A stretch of DNA of 64,000 bases from Natronobeatus ordinarius (lineage in GTDB: Archaea; Halobacteriota; Halobacteria; Halobacteriales; Natrialbaceae): NCBI RefSeq assembly GCF_024362485.1, contig NZ_CP101456.1, positions 3,782,001 to 3,846,000 of the forward strand, in the 5' to 3' direction. Both the position numbers and the translations under genes were made by a program. The notes under the pieces were generated by a model. It did not search any database, was not told where the DNA came from, and saw nothing but the letters and a program-made list of their open reading frames with translations. Each line of letters begins with the position of its first letter. Positions within the stretch are counted from its first letter, which is position 1. Below, one piece after another: positions 43,166 to 51,466 of this stretch.

Positions 43166-44020
43166 CTATATCTTCTCTCCAGACTCTATAAGCTCTTGCA
43201 GGTCCGGATGGTCGATGTGCTGCTCGACTGTCGAAGGAACTTCTTCGACCGGCGTCTCGTGAAGGGGTTCGCGAAGTTGTTGCCATTGCGCGTGTCGTGC
43301 CGAAATCCGAACCGGAATTTCCTCGAGCTCGAGTATCTTCGCGATCCCGAGCCGATGCCGACCGTCGACGAAGAGAAATTGGCCGTCGCGACCGACGTCG
43401 ACGATGACCTCGTCGTAACAGTTGAACCGATCACCTTCGACGTATTTGTCCGGGAACAGCTCCCCCTGCTGGACGAGTTCCTGCTTGCTTCGGTATCCCT
43501 GATCCCGGATGCGTTCGTAGAGGCGGTCGACTCGAGTACAGGCCTCCCACACGTCTTCCTCGCTCGCACAGCCTCGCCAGATGACGTGTCCGCGCTCTGC
43601 TTGCTCGAGGACGTGCTGGATGAACTCGATGTCCTCCCACTCTTTGCCGTCCTCGAAACGCTGCCGGAGTGCCTGGACGACGGGCAGGTCTTCGACGCGC
43701 TCGTCGCTTTGATCCCAGTCGCCACCCTGGACGGTTCCGAGATCCTGCCACTGGAATCGTCCCGGGTTCGGTCCACGACCGGTGACGTGGGTGATCTCGG
43801 TCGGATCGACGCGGACGATTTTGAAGGGGTCGGCGACGGCGGAGTAGGGACGGGAGTTCCACCAGCAAAGTAGCTTTCGGTAGCGTGGACTTCCGTAGAG
43901 ACCCTTGGTGCCGAGTACGTGTCGAACGTAGCGGGGAACGAAACGCGCCGACTTTTCGATGGTCGAAATGAGCCCCTCGTTTCGGTAGACATGTAGTGCC
44001 CGACGGAGGAGCTTTTGCAT
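43166..44020 (-). CDS. ParB/sulfiredoxin-like domain protein
   Basis: The 284-residue protein begins with the same basic motif as its neighbour (LLRRALHVYRNEGLISTIEKSARFV). It ends with a ParB-like fold: DEVIVDVGRDGQFLFVDGRHRLGIAKILELEEIPVRI, in which the DGRHRL segment matches the nucleotide-binding box of ParB/Srx proteins. In ParB this domain binds CTP; in others it acts as a kinase. In a glycan locus it may phosphorylate or sense nucleotides (inference). It lies 38 bp upstream of the nucleotidyltransferase-fold gene, likely one operon. Confidence 0.65.
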   Translation of the reverse strand: MQKLLRRALHVYRNEGLISTIEKSARFVPRYVRHVLGTKGLYGSPRYRKLLCWWNSRPYSAVADPFKIVRVDPTEITHVTGRGPNPGRFQWQDLGTVQGGDWDQSDERVEDLPVVQALRQRFEDGKEWEDIEFIQHVLEQAERGHVIWRGCASEEDVWEACTRVDRLYERIRDQGYRSKQELVQQGELFPDKYVEGDRFNCYDEVIVDVGRDGQFLFVDGRHRLGIAKILELEEIPVRISARHAQWQQLREPLHETPVEEVPSTVEQHIDHPDLQELIESGEKI

Positions 44021-44055
44021 TAGTTAGCGTGAAATCGAAGTGGGACTCGCCTATA

Positions 44056-44217
44056 TGTTACGAAGCGATCGGCGAGGTGATGACTGATCGGGGACGTGAC
44101 GGCGAACCGCTGCTGATCGACGGACAACACCGGCTGTTCATCGCCAAGGTGTGTGGCGTCGAGGAGATTCCGGTGCTGGTCGTGGTTCGTCACCGGGAGT
44201 ACGTCGACGACGGGTGA
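44056..44217 (+). pseudogene. Truncated ParB-like paralogue (C-terminal fragment)
   Basis: On the plus strand a frame reads YEAIGEVMTDRGRDGEPLLIDGQHRLFIAKVCGVEEIPVLVVVRHREYVDDG and stops. It is clearly related to the C-terminal ParB-like part of the gene just to the left on the other strand (VGRDGQFLFVDGRHRLGIAKILELEEIPV). No upstream portion with N-terminal family features remains, so this is the end of a lost gene, left by recombination within the locus. Confidence 0.7.
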
Positions 44218-44309
44218 CTCGCAGCCGCGGGGTCTGGGTTCAGAGACGGCCTCGAGATCGCTCCCGAGGAACTTATATCGGCGTCGCCTCCAGTGTAGTA
44301 CCACGACGG

Positions 44310-45443
44310 ATGTCAGAGCCCGATTCGGATACGGAGGGGGAGACGATCACGCTCCACGAACTGCTGGAACAGAGCGCGCGCGCGGCGCTCGATCTCCAGC
44401 GCGAGGACGGATCGTTTCCACCGGGGCGAAACGGGGTCTACGACGAGCCGGAGACGCCCGTGCGGACGACCTCGCACTGGCTGACGACGCTGTCGAAGGT
44501 GTACGAGATCACCGGCGACGAGGTGTTCGCCGAGGCGGCCAACGACGCGGCCGACTATTTGCTCAGCGACGAGGCACGGCCGTATGGGTATACGTTTCAC
44601 TCGAGAACGGTCGAGGGAAAAGATCACTGCGATGGCTTGGTCGGACAGGCAGCTCCAGTCCGTGGATTAGCGCACGCTGGACCGACACTCGGCCGGCCGG
44701 AATTACTCGAGACGGCAAAAGACGCGGTTTTGCTCCACCCTTTCGACGAGGGTCTCGGCCTCTGGGAACGGGTCGAAATCGACGGTTCGGTGTTATCATT
44801 CGATCGAACGTTAAACCATCAGATTCTGTTTGCTGGTGCGGCATCTCACCTTGCGGAGGAGTACGAAGAGGTCGAGAACACGGTCACTGGGTTTACTGCA
44901 CAACTCGAGTCGAATATATGTCTCCACCGTGACGGTATCATCAAGCATTATATTTGCCCTCCACTTGGTCGAACGATTGGGGCAGTTCTTCAGGAACCCC
45001 GTCACTGGCGTCTATTGGCTAATGAGGTGCTTTCCCGTCTCTATTCCTACTCATCTAGTCGAAAGCAAAAGGAAATCGGCTATCACCCTGTGAATCTACT
45101 CGGGTTAGCACAACTCAAGTCGAATCTGACTGCGATAGGATTATGGTCAGATATAGGCACAGAACTTCCCATTGAGGAGATTTGTGCAACAGATACTATT
45201 TCGAAGGTAGCCGAATACGGTGGGCGTTATGGTGCTATGACACCAGGGATAGACATTGCCCTTGCGCTTCATGCCCTATGTGATGCCGATACTAAGCGAG
45301 TACAGCAGTGGCTCGAGCGGGACTTTCAGGAGAAGTTCGACCCGACTTCAGGTTTTCTGTCGGTAGGAACGGAGGACTCTATTTTTCAGGCGGCAGCAAT
45401 CTCGTACGCCGTCGACCTCTCTGATTACGATATCCGATTCTGA
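44310..45443 (+). CDS. Alpha/alpha-toroid protein of the glycan locus
   Basis: This 377-residue protein has repeated helix pairs with a look of (alpha/alpha)6 barrels (ALDLQREDGSFPPGRNG; HWLTTLSKVYEITGDEVFAEAANDAADYLL; GQAAPVRGLAHAGPTL). Glycoside-processing enzymes (epimerases, lyases, hydrolases) and terpene cyclases share this fold; the glycan context favours a sugar enzyme. No catalytic motif can be named. Base composition changes within the gene at about 44580: GC-rich before, clearly AT-richer after, suggesting a recombination join. The start at 44310 follows a TATA-like ACTTATATC at 44271. Confidence 0.6.
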   Translation: MSEPDSDTEGETITLHELLEQSARAALDLQREDGSFPPGRNGVYDEPETPVRTTSHWLTTLSKVYEITGDEVFAEAANDAADYLLSDEARPYGYTFHSRTVEGKDHCDGLVGQAAPVRGLAHAGPTLGRPELLETAKDAVLLHPFDEGLGLWERVEIDGSVLSFDRTLNHQILFAGAASHLAEEYEEVENTVTGFTAQLESNICLHRDGIIKHYICPPLGRTIGAVLQEPRHWRLLANEVLSRLYSYSSSRKQKEIGYHPVNLLGLAQLKSNLTAIGLWSDIGTELPIEEICATDTISKVAEYGGRYGAMTPGIDIALALHALCDADTKRVQQWLERDFQEKFDPTSGFLSVGTEDSIFQAAAISYAVDLSDYDIRF

Positions 45444-45461
45444 TTTTCGCGTTCCAGATGT

Positions 45462-46616
45462 CTACGCACCACCTAAAACGTTTTTTTCGATATACTCAGC
45501 CAATTCGGCGGGTGCCGTTTCTCTCGGTATCCGAACGAGCATGCGATCGGTGTCGCTGAATGCTTGTTCGTACACGTTCCGCGTACTCGAGAGATATGAT
45601 ACGATTGAAGGCCATACGTCGGGTTCCGCCGCACAGAGCGCCCTAAGCGTCTGCACGTGGGTATCAAACTCGTGAGCGATCGTCGAGACGGCGCGGGATG
45701 TAACGTTCTCTATTGTGGCTCGTTCGTGAATGATCTCTTGACGGTTTTCTCTCGTAAGGTAAACGAGCGCTGAAATATCGAGTCGGGTTTTATCGGATAC
45801 CGGGTGTAGCCGGTCCGGTAACAGACGCCGACGAACAGCCGACTCCCCAAAAAGACTGCGCCGCAAAGTCCAGTTGATCTGATCCGGCAGAGATCGACCG
45901 GCCATCGTCCGCTTCGTTCCACTCTCGTCAAGATTATACGGGTACACCTGAACACGCTTGTGGTACGGCTGTGCTGTTCCATCGGCGCAAACCAGACAAA
46001 GATCGTCAGCGATCAATTTTCTGGAACCATTTTCAAGGAGCTGCGTGGCGACGCTCGTCTTTCCAGCCCCTCCCCAACCGGAAAATACGATCGTACCCTG
46101 ATCAAATGTAATGCCACTCGCATGAATAAACGCCGCGTCAGTATCGAGGAGCAACTGGTGAAGTAACGGTTCGATATCGTTGTAAAGAATGACCTTAGCG
46201 AGATTCAGAGAACGGTATATATAGCTCCGGCTTACGCACCGTAATCCTTCGCGGACGACAACATTGCGCGCCGTTATTCGGGGATCGTATCGTATTGTTA
46301 CACGTAACTCGTCCTTGAGAGGTACGACCCGGATCTGGCGTCCAAGCGTTCCGACGTAGTTGTGGACGAGGTCCTTTGGGCTGCGGATCGGAACGGAGAT
46401 GCGTCGGTCAATAAAGACAGCGCCATCACTCGCATACACATTCCCATTGGTTGTTGCACCAACATCCGGGGGCGATGTGAACCCTGGCTTAACCCCGATG
46501 ATCACGTCGGGTGGGTCCGAGGACTGCGGCATCCTCGAGAACTCGGAACGTAGATACTCCGCAACCGGGTTCGATCCAGTGATTTCCACCGTCGTCTGTA
46601 GTACGTCGAAAGCCAT
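45462..46616 (-). CDS. HprK-related P-loop kinase of the glycan locus
   Basis: The 384-residue protein has an N-terminal mixed domain (to about residue 150) and a C-terminal kinase resembling HPr kinase. The P-loop is SGWGGAGKTS (179-188), preceded by the family-like AAFIHASGITFDQGTIVF, and the following IADDLCLV (202-209) is the usual metal-binding ADD. Bacterial HprK-related kinases occur in exopolysaccharide and peptide-modification loci, where some phosphorylate sugars or peptides, not HPr. No HPr gene is seen here. The acceptor is unknown. The gene lies 2 bp from the GT4 gene on the same strand, so the pair is co-transcribed. Confidence 0.72.
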   Translation of the reverse strand: MAFDVLQTTVEITGSNPVAEYLRSEFSRMPQSSDPPDVIIGVKPGFTSPPDVGATTNGNVYASDGAVFIDRRISVPIRSPKDLVHNYVGTLGRQIRVVPLKDELRVTIRYDPRITARNVVVREGLRCVSRSYIYRSLNLAKVILYNDIEPLLHQLLLDTDAAFIHASGITFDQGTIVFSGWGGAGKTSVATQLLENGSRKLIADDLCLVCADGTAQPYHKRVQVYPYNLDESGTKRTMAGRSLPDQINWTLRRSLFGESAVRRRLLPDRLHPVSDKTRLDISALVYLTRENRQEIIHERATIENVTSRAVSTIAHEFDTHVQTLRALCAAEPDVWPSIVSYLSSTRNVYEQAFSDTDRMLVRIPRETAPAELAEYIEKNVLGGA

Positions 46617-46618
46617 TG

Positions 46619-47791
46619 TTATCGATCAAAGAAATCCTCTAGCGAGGCTGCAACCACGTCAGTAGCGTGCTTATCCATGACTGTGTCACGTGCGTTTTGC
46701 CCCATCCTGGTTCGTTCGTCGGGTTTCTCGAAACACCGTTTGATCGCTCCTTCAATATCAGATATCGATCGCTCGAAACAGAGTAATCCGTCCTCTTCGT
46801 GTTTGATCAGTTCGGGTATACCGGAGACAGGCGTCGAGACAACTGGTGTCTCCATTGCCATCGCCTCCATAAGCACGACGGGGATTCCATCCCGGTCACC
46901 GTCCTTGGCGACGACACAGGGGAGGAGGAACGCCTTTGCCCGGTCGAGCTCGTCAATTAACTGGTCATCACTCACCGAGCCGAGAAACGTTACGTTGTCC
47001 TCAATCCCCTCTTCCGCGATAACCTCCTCGTATCGCTGCTTTCGAGGTCCCGAGCCGATGATTCGGTAGTCTAGTTCCGGATAGTCGTCAACGACAGCGG
47101 CGACCGCGTTGAGCGCGTACTCGATTCCCTTCTTTTCCACGAACCGTGCGATTGTCAGGAGTCGAGGTTCGTCCGGCGTCTCTGTCGGCTGGAACTTTTC
47201 GGTTCGAATCCCCATTCGGACGACTTCGACAGTGGCGTCTGGGTCAATCTCGGCATCAATAAACCGTTTATTGTATTCGGAGATCGTGAAAACTGAGTCG
47301 AACACGTCACACGTAATCTTCAATGCCTCCTCGTCCGGCGAGGCGTAAAGGTCGTACGCGTGCGTCGTAAGACTCGAGGTTGCGCCGCCGGCGTCGGCAA
47401 CCAGTGCGGCAGGAATCTTGTTCCACCGAGCGAAGTGCGAGTGGACGTGATCGATGTCGTACGGAAGTGTCTCGATGAAGTCCAGACACTGCTTCGTGAG
47501 ATATCGGGTTCCGAACCGTCGCCGCGGACGGCGAAAGAACGGTTCGTACGAGACGCGATCGTCGACGATGCTCCGGGAGAGCGTCTTGGGAACGGACGTT
47601 ACCGACGGTTCGTCAGCGTACGCAACCTCGATATCAATGTCGTTCAACTCGTCGTGTTCGACGTCTGTGTCGGGTTCGTTTAGCGAGAATACGGCGACGT
47701 TGTGTCCATTCTGGACGAGGTAGTGGATCTCGTTGAGGACAAAACTCTGCGAGAGCTTGGGAAACCAGTCGAGATAGTACAATACGTTCAC
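46619..47791 (-). CDS. Glycosyltransferase family 4 protein
   Basis: This 390-residue GT-B enzyme starts MNVLYYLDWFPKLSQSFVLNEIHYLVQNGHNV. It has the C-terminal donor site RLLTIARFVEKKGIEYALNAV, GSGPRKQRY, and the E-x7-E motif in VVLMEAMAMETPVVSTPVSGIPEL. It probably adds one sugar to the dolichol-linked glycan on the inside of the membrane. It is coupled to the HprK-like gene downstream. AT-richer than the flanking agl genes. Confidence 0.88.
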   Translation of the reverse strand: MNVLYYLDWFPKLSQSFVLNEIHYLVQNGHNVAVFSLNEPDTDVEHDELNDIDIEVAYADEPSVTSVPKTLSRSIVDDRVSYEPFFRRPRRRFGTRYLTKQCLDFIETLPYDIDHVHSHFARWNKIPAALVADAGGATSSLTTHAYDLYASPDEEALKITCDVFDSVFTISEYNKRFIDAEIDPDATVEVVRMGIRTEKFQPTETPDEPRLLTIARFVEKKGIEYALNAVAAVVDDYPELDYRIIGSGPRKQRYEEVIAEEGIEDNVTFLGSVSDDQLIDELDRAKAFLLPCVVAKDGDRDGIPVVLMEAMAMETPVVSTPVSGIPELIKHEEDGLLCFERSISDIEGAIKRCFEKPDERTRMGQNARDTVMDKHATDVVAASLEDFFDR

Positions 47792-47898
47792 GGCTTCGTT
47801 CTCTCCACTCTGGGTTACCGATTTGACCCCAGGGATATAATAACTGTTTTCTCAATCGCAATAGTTCGCTTTGCTATCGTAGTGGTGAGAAAGATCGT

Positions 47899-48822
47899 AT
47901 GAAACATAAACGCATACTTGTAACCGGTGGGGCGGGGTTCGTCGGCTCACACCTCGTTGAACGGCTGGTCAAATCGAACGAGGTCACTGTCGTCGATGAC
48001 TGCTCGTCTGGACAGGCGAACTGGGTTTCCGACGACGCGACTCTGGTCCGGGGTGATCTCCGTGATCAAACTGTTGTGTCGGATGTCCTCTCGTCGGGAT
48101 TCGACGTCGTCTTCCACCTGGCCGCATCGAAGGCAGTCAATTCGGATCAGCCGCGTAAACAATTCGAATTCAACACGAAGATCACGCACAACATCCTCGA
48201 AGCTATGCGGGAACATGACGTCGGTGAACTCGTTTATACTTCTTCTTCGACGGTATACGGCGAAGCGCCTCGACCGACGCCCGAAGATTATGCCCCGCTC
48301 GAACCGATCAGTTTGTACGGTTCCTCGAAGCTGGCTAACGAGGGACTGTGTTCGGCGTATGGCCACTCCCACGGCCTATCCGTCTACGCATTCCGGTTCG
48401 CTAACGTCGTCGGCCCTCGGCTTCGTGGCGCGGTCATCCCAGACTTTATCGAGAAACTCACACGGGACCCCGAGCAACTAGAGATACTTGGGAACGGTCG
48501 ACAGAAAAAGTCGTATTTGCACATCGACGACTGTATTGAGGGAATGCTCACTGTCTTTGAACAAGCGGACGAGCCGATGAATATATATAACCTCGGGACG
48601 CGAACGACGACTTCTGTAAACAGAATCGCCGATATCGTCAGTGAGGAACTGGATTGTGATCCCGAGTATCAATATACAGGGGGAGACCGAGGATGGACAG
48701 GTGACGTGCCGAAAATGCGCCTCTCGATTGAGAAGGCCTCTGCGCTCGGCTGGTCACCGTCCTTGACCAGCGATCAGGCGGTGCGGACGGCCACGCGAGA
48801 GCTGATTGAAGAGTTCGAATGA
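47899..48822 (+). CDS. NAD-dependent sugar epimerase/dehydratase
   Basis: This 307-residue extended short-chain dehydrogenase has the Rossmann motif TGGAGFVGSH (residues 9-18), catalytic Ser in TSSSTVYGE, and the YGSSK pair (Tyr-x3-Lys). It most resembles UDP-glucose 4-epimerases and related nucleotide-sugar epimerases, so it would convert one activated sugar to another for this locus. Its stop overlaps the GT2 start (ATGA, 48819-48822), showing they act together. Confidence 0.87.
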   Translation: MKHKRILVTGGAGFVGSHLVERLVKSNEVTVVDDCSSGQANWVSDDATLVRGDLRDQTVVSDVLSSGFDVVFHLAASKAVNSDQPRKQFEFNTKITHNILEAMREHDVGELVYTSSSTVYGEAPRPTPEDYAPLEPISLYGSSKLANEGLCSAYGHSHGLSVYAFRFANVVGPRLRGAVIPDFIEKLTRDPEQLEILGNGRQKKSYLHIDDCIEGMLTVFEQADEPMNIYNLGTRTTTSVNRIADIVSEELDCDPEYQYTGGDRGWTGDVPKMRLSIEKASALGWSPSLTSDQAVRTATRELIEEFE

Positions 48823-49712
48823 GCCGACCGACTGTCGAAATAGTCGTCCCCGTCTACAACGACCCCGAGGGCATCCAGACTACCCTCGAGTCCCTCCTCA
48901 CCCAAACCACCACCCACCAGATAGTCGTCGTCGACAACGACTCCACCGACCGCACCCCGAATGTCGTCCGCGCCTACGAAAAAGACCACGACCACCTCAC
49001 ACTCTGCCACGAACGCGAGATCCAGTCCTCCTACGCCGCCCGCAACACCGGGATCCGAAACACCGACAGCGAAATCCTCGCGTTCGTCGATGCAGACATG
49101 ACCGTCCCCGAGGACTGGCTCGAGTCCGCCCTCCAGACCCTCCAGTCCACAGACGCCGACTACGTGGGCTGTAACGTCGAGCTCACCCTCCCCGAGAACC
49201 CACCCCTCCCGGCTCGCTACGATCACCACACGGGCTTTCCCGTCGAAGGCTACCTCGAGTCCCAACACTTCGCCCCGACATGCTGTCTGTTCGTCCGACG
49301 AGCCGTCTTCGAGGACGTGGGCCTGTTCGACCATCGCCTCGAGTCCGGCGGGGACAAGGAGTTCGGCAATCGGGTCTACGAGGCCGGGTACGACCTCCAC
49401 TTCGCCGAAGATGTGACGATGTACCACCCAACGAGAAACAGCCTCCGCGCCCACATCAAAAAGGATCGCCGCGTCGGCCGCGGACTCTGTCAGCTGCAAC
49501 GCTACCACCCCGACCGCTATGGCACGCCCGGCGTTCCACCGAGACCCAGCGGGATCAAACGACCCGAGCGAGACCTCCCCACGAAGGATCGACTCGCCTT
49601 CGGTGCGCTCTCGAGGCTGCTCACCGCCGTCCGCGGGCTGGGCTACTACGAGGAGTATCTTACCGGAGATCGGCGCGAGGACCTCGAGGTCGTTCCGCGA
49701 GTCGAGACATGA
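48819..49712 (+). CDS. Glycosyltransferase family 2 protein
   Basis: This 297-residue GT-A enzyme has VEIVVPVYNDPEGIQTTLESLL, the metal motif FVDADMTVP and a catalytic-base region FDHRLESGGDKEFGNRVYEAG. The C-terminal tail runs YHPDRYGTPGVPPRPSGIKRPERDLP to GDRREDLEVVPRVET. It overlaps the epimerase gene by 4 bp. High-GC, unlike the AT-rich block that precedes it. Parts of this tail reappear as isolated fragments at 50462-50568, 50960-50992 and 52030-52095 around toxin-antitoxin genes. Confidence 0.88.
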   Translation: MSRPTVEIVVPVYNDPEGIQTTLESLLTQTTTHQIVVVDNDSTDRTPNVVRAYEKDHDHLTLCHEREIQSSYAARNTGIRNTDSEILAFVDADMTVPEDWLESALQTLQSTDADYVGCNVELTLPENPPLPARYDHHTGFPVEGYLESQHFAPTCCLFVRRAVFEDVGLFDHRLESGGDKEFGNRVYEAGYDLHFAEDVTMYHPTRNSLRAHIKKDRRVGRGLCQLQRYHPDRYGTPGVPPRPSGIKRPERDLPTKDRLAFGALSRLLTAVRGLGYYEEYLTGDRREDLEVVPRVET

Positions 49713-49716
49713 TCAG

Positions 49717-50190
49717 CTACTCGAGGTCTTCGAGGTCCGATAGTGGATCGCCGTCCGTCGGGTCGACCGCCTCGAGTCCGTGTGAGTCAGCGACGGCGAC
49801 GAGTTCACGATCGGCACAGACGAAGGTACACTCGAGGTCGGTGGCGACGTCGAGTGCAGCTGCCAGTTGAAGACTATCCAGCGTTCTGAGGTCGTCACCG
49901 AGTACGAGCTCGAGTGCACGTTCGAACCGGGTTTCGTCGAGAGCGACGATCGTGAAGTTCTCGAGTGATTCCCGAAAGAATGCGGTGAGAAGTCCGTCGA
50001 CGTCGGAATTCGAGAGCGAGCCGCGGTTCTGTTTCCGACGGAGTGCCGAAGCGAGTTCGATGATCGTGAGCGACGTGATGATCACGGTCGACTCGTCGGA
50101 CTCGATCAATCGATCGACGGTCTCGGTCCCCGGCTCTTCGGCGTACCGTTTTGCGAGAGCAGACGTGTCGAAGAACAGTCGAGTCATCAC
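49717..50190 (-). CDS. vapC: PIN-domain toxin (VapC family)
   Basis: This protein of about 157 residues is a PIN-domain ribonuclease. The first acid is in LFFDTSALAKRY, then Glu in TIIELASALRR, and further acids in LRTLDSLQLAAALD and VCADRELVAVA. This spacing of acids is the VapC active site, which cleaves tRNA or rRNA when freed from the antitoxin. It starts with GTG at 50190 (overlapping the antitoxin stop) or the ATG right after it. It is the only TA pair in this stretch with both frames intact. Confidence 0.85.
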   Translation of the reverse strand: MMTRLFFDTSALAKRYAEEPGTETVDRLIESDESTVIITSLTIIELASALRRKQNRGSLSNSDVDGLLTAFFRESLENFTIVALDETRFERALELVLGDDLRTLDSLQLAAALDVATDLECTFVCADRELVAVADSHGLEAVDPTDGDPLSDLEDLE

Positions 50191-50390
50191 TCGAAACGGC
50201 CGTTTCGTTCCTCGTCGACGAGTTCGGTTAGCGTCGTCTCCCCGGCCGTTCGTTCACGGAGAGTTTTCAGATCGTCGGGTTCCTCGTGATCAGCGACGAA
50301 CGCTGCCATCCGATCGCGAAGTTGCTCAAGTCGTGATCCCTGTATCGCGAGTCGTCCGAGCGATCCGACGTCGTCTCGCGCATTGCTCAT
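50187..50390 (-). CDS. Antitoxin partner of VapC
   Basis: This 67-residue protein, MSNARDDVGSLGRLAIQGSRLEQLRDRMAAFVADHEEPDDLKTLRERTAGETTLTELVDEERNGRFE, is helical and charged with a C-terminal toxin-binding-like tail. It precedes the PIN toxin and overlaps it by GTGA, the usual VapBC layout. No standard AbrB or RHH domain is obvious, so its DNA-binding type is unclear. Start at 50390 is chosen; a nine-residue extension is possible. Confidence 0.72.
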   Translation of the reverse strand: MSNARDDVGSLGRLAIQGSRLEQLRDRMAAFVADHEEPDDLKTLRERTAGETTLTELVDEERNGRFE

Positions 50391-50461
50391 ACCGATTGAT
50401 TGTGTTGCAATGGGCAAATCCGTTGTGGTGCGAAACTGGATGGTAGTCGATCCACCTTACG

Positions 50462-50571
50462 AACCCCGACCGCTACGGTACGTCCGGCGTTCCACCGAGA
50501 CCCAGCGGGGTCAACCGCCCCGAGCGGGACCTCCCGACGAGTGACCGACTCGAGCGGCTGTACGACTGATG
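50462..50571 (+). pseudogene. Glycosyltransferase tail fragment 1
   Basis: This frame reads NPDRYGTSGVPPRPSGVNRPERDLPTSDRLERLYD and then stops. It is a diverged copy of the tail of the GT2 gene at 49505-49610 (HPDRYGTPGVPPRPSGIKRPERDLPTKDRL). No start or catalytic part is present. The stop codon overlaps the ATG of the following PIN gene. Confidence 0.75.
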
Positions 50572-50954
50572 GCCTGTCTGGACACGCCGTTCCTGATCGA
50601 CGTCCTCGACGGAGCGGAGGCCGCCCGAGAGACGATGGAAGAACTCGATCGAGAGGGCGAACGACACGGCGTCACCCCAGTAGCGGCGGCCGAGCTCTGG
50701 ATCGGTGCGAACCTCGGATCAGCACGAGAGTTTCGCCGAACCGAGGAGTTGCTCGAGTCGCTGCTGTGGCTCGAGGTCGACCGCTCGGTTGCGCGTCGGG
50801 CAGGCGGATCCAGGCCGAATTGATCGAGTCGGGTTCGGAACTCGGGTTCAACGATTGTCTGATTGCCGCGACAGCGATCGAGCGTGGGCAGGAACTCGTC
50901 ACCGGAGATTCTGATTTTGACCGCGTACCGGAGCTTCGCGTTCGAACGTACTGA
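50569..50954 (+). pseudogene. Second PIN-domain toxin, frameshifted
   Basis: The first frame reads MACLDTPFLIDVLDGAEAARETMEELDREGERHGVTPVAAAELWIGA and runs to about 50805. A one-base loss (expected GGCCGG, seen GGCGG) shifts it; the other frame goes on as RIQAELIESGSELGFNDCLIAATAIERGQELVTGDSDFDRVPELRVRTY. Joined, these give a full PIN domain with acids in LDTPFL, AELW, FNDCLIAA and GDSDF. No antitoxin frame precedes it; the GT fragment stands there instead. Confidence 0.75.
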
Positions 50955-50992
50955 GACACGATACCTCGAGGACGTTCCGCGACTCGAGGGAT
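50955..50992 (+). pseudogene. Glycosyltransferase tail fragment 2
   Basis: A short frame RYLEDVPRLEG with TAG stop follows the PIN pseudogene. It matches the extreme GT2 C-terminus (REDLEVVPRVET, 49677-49712) at DNA level over about 30 bp. Confidence 0.6.
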
Positions 50993-51048
50993 AGCTTGCA
51001 CTCTCGGATGTTCCTCGGGAATCGTCGGCGGACGGTCGCCGTCAGTGC

Positions 51049-51079
51049 AGTACACCAGTACGACAGTACATATTAGTAC
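51049..51079 (+). promoter_or_regulatory. Four AGTAC repeats upstream of the second TA operon
   Basis: AGTAC occurs at 51049, 51057, 51065 and 51075 (spacings 8, 8 and 10 bp), ending 21 bp before the antitoxin ATG at 51101. A tandem array just upstream of a winged-helix antitoxin gene fits an autoregulatory operator. The AT-rich TATTAGTAC part may overlap the promoter. Confidence 0.55.
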
Positions 51080-51100
51080 CTGCTGGGACTAACCCCGAGT

Positions 51101-51466
51101 ATGCCGATCAGTATCGACCGGTTCGAGGACGACGAGGCCGACCTCGAGGGTCCGACGAACGCGGAGCGTATCCTCCGATTTCTGCTCGAACGCGACGACG
51201 AGGCGTTCACGCGGTCGGAGATCGCTGCGGAGACTGGGGTCGCGCGCAATTCGGTCGGTCCCGTCCTCTCGAGGCTCAAAGACCGCGGTCTGGTCCGTCA
51301 CCGTGGGGAGTACTGGGCGATCACCGACGACGAAGAGCGTCTCCAGTCTGCGACGACCTACGAACTGGTAACACGAAGCCTCAACGTACTCTATGGCGAA
51401 GAGGACCCCGCGGAGTGGATCGAGTACATGCCCGATGACGACGGTCGAGCGAGCGACGGTTCATGA
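51101..51466 (+). CDS. MarR/winged-helix antitoxin-like regulator
   Basis: This 121-residue protein has a winged-helix DNA-binding domain: ERILRFLLERDDEAFTRSEIAAETGVARNSVGPVLSRLKDRGLVRHRGEYWAI, about residues 20-75. An acidic C-terminal tail (EEDPAEWIEYMPDDDGRASDGS) is likely to contact the toxin. It overlaps the MazF/PemK-like gene by ATGA (51463-51466), a layout common for haloarchaeal TA modules of this type. The AGTAC array lies upstream. Confidence 0.8.
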   Translation: MPISIDRFEDDEADLEGPTNAERILRFLLERDDEAFTRSEIAAETGVARNSVGPVLSRLKDRGLVRHRGEYWAITDDEERLQSATTYELVTRSLNVLYGEEDPAEWIEYMPDDDGRASDGS

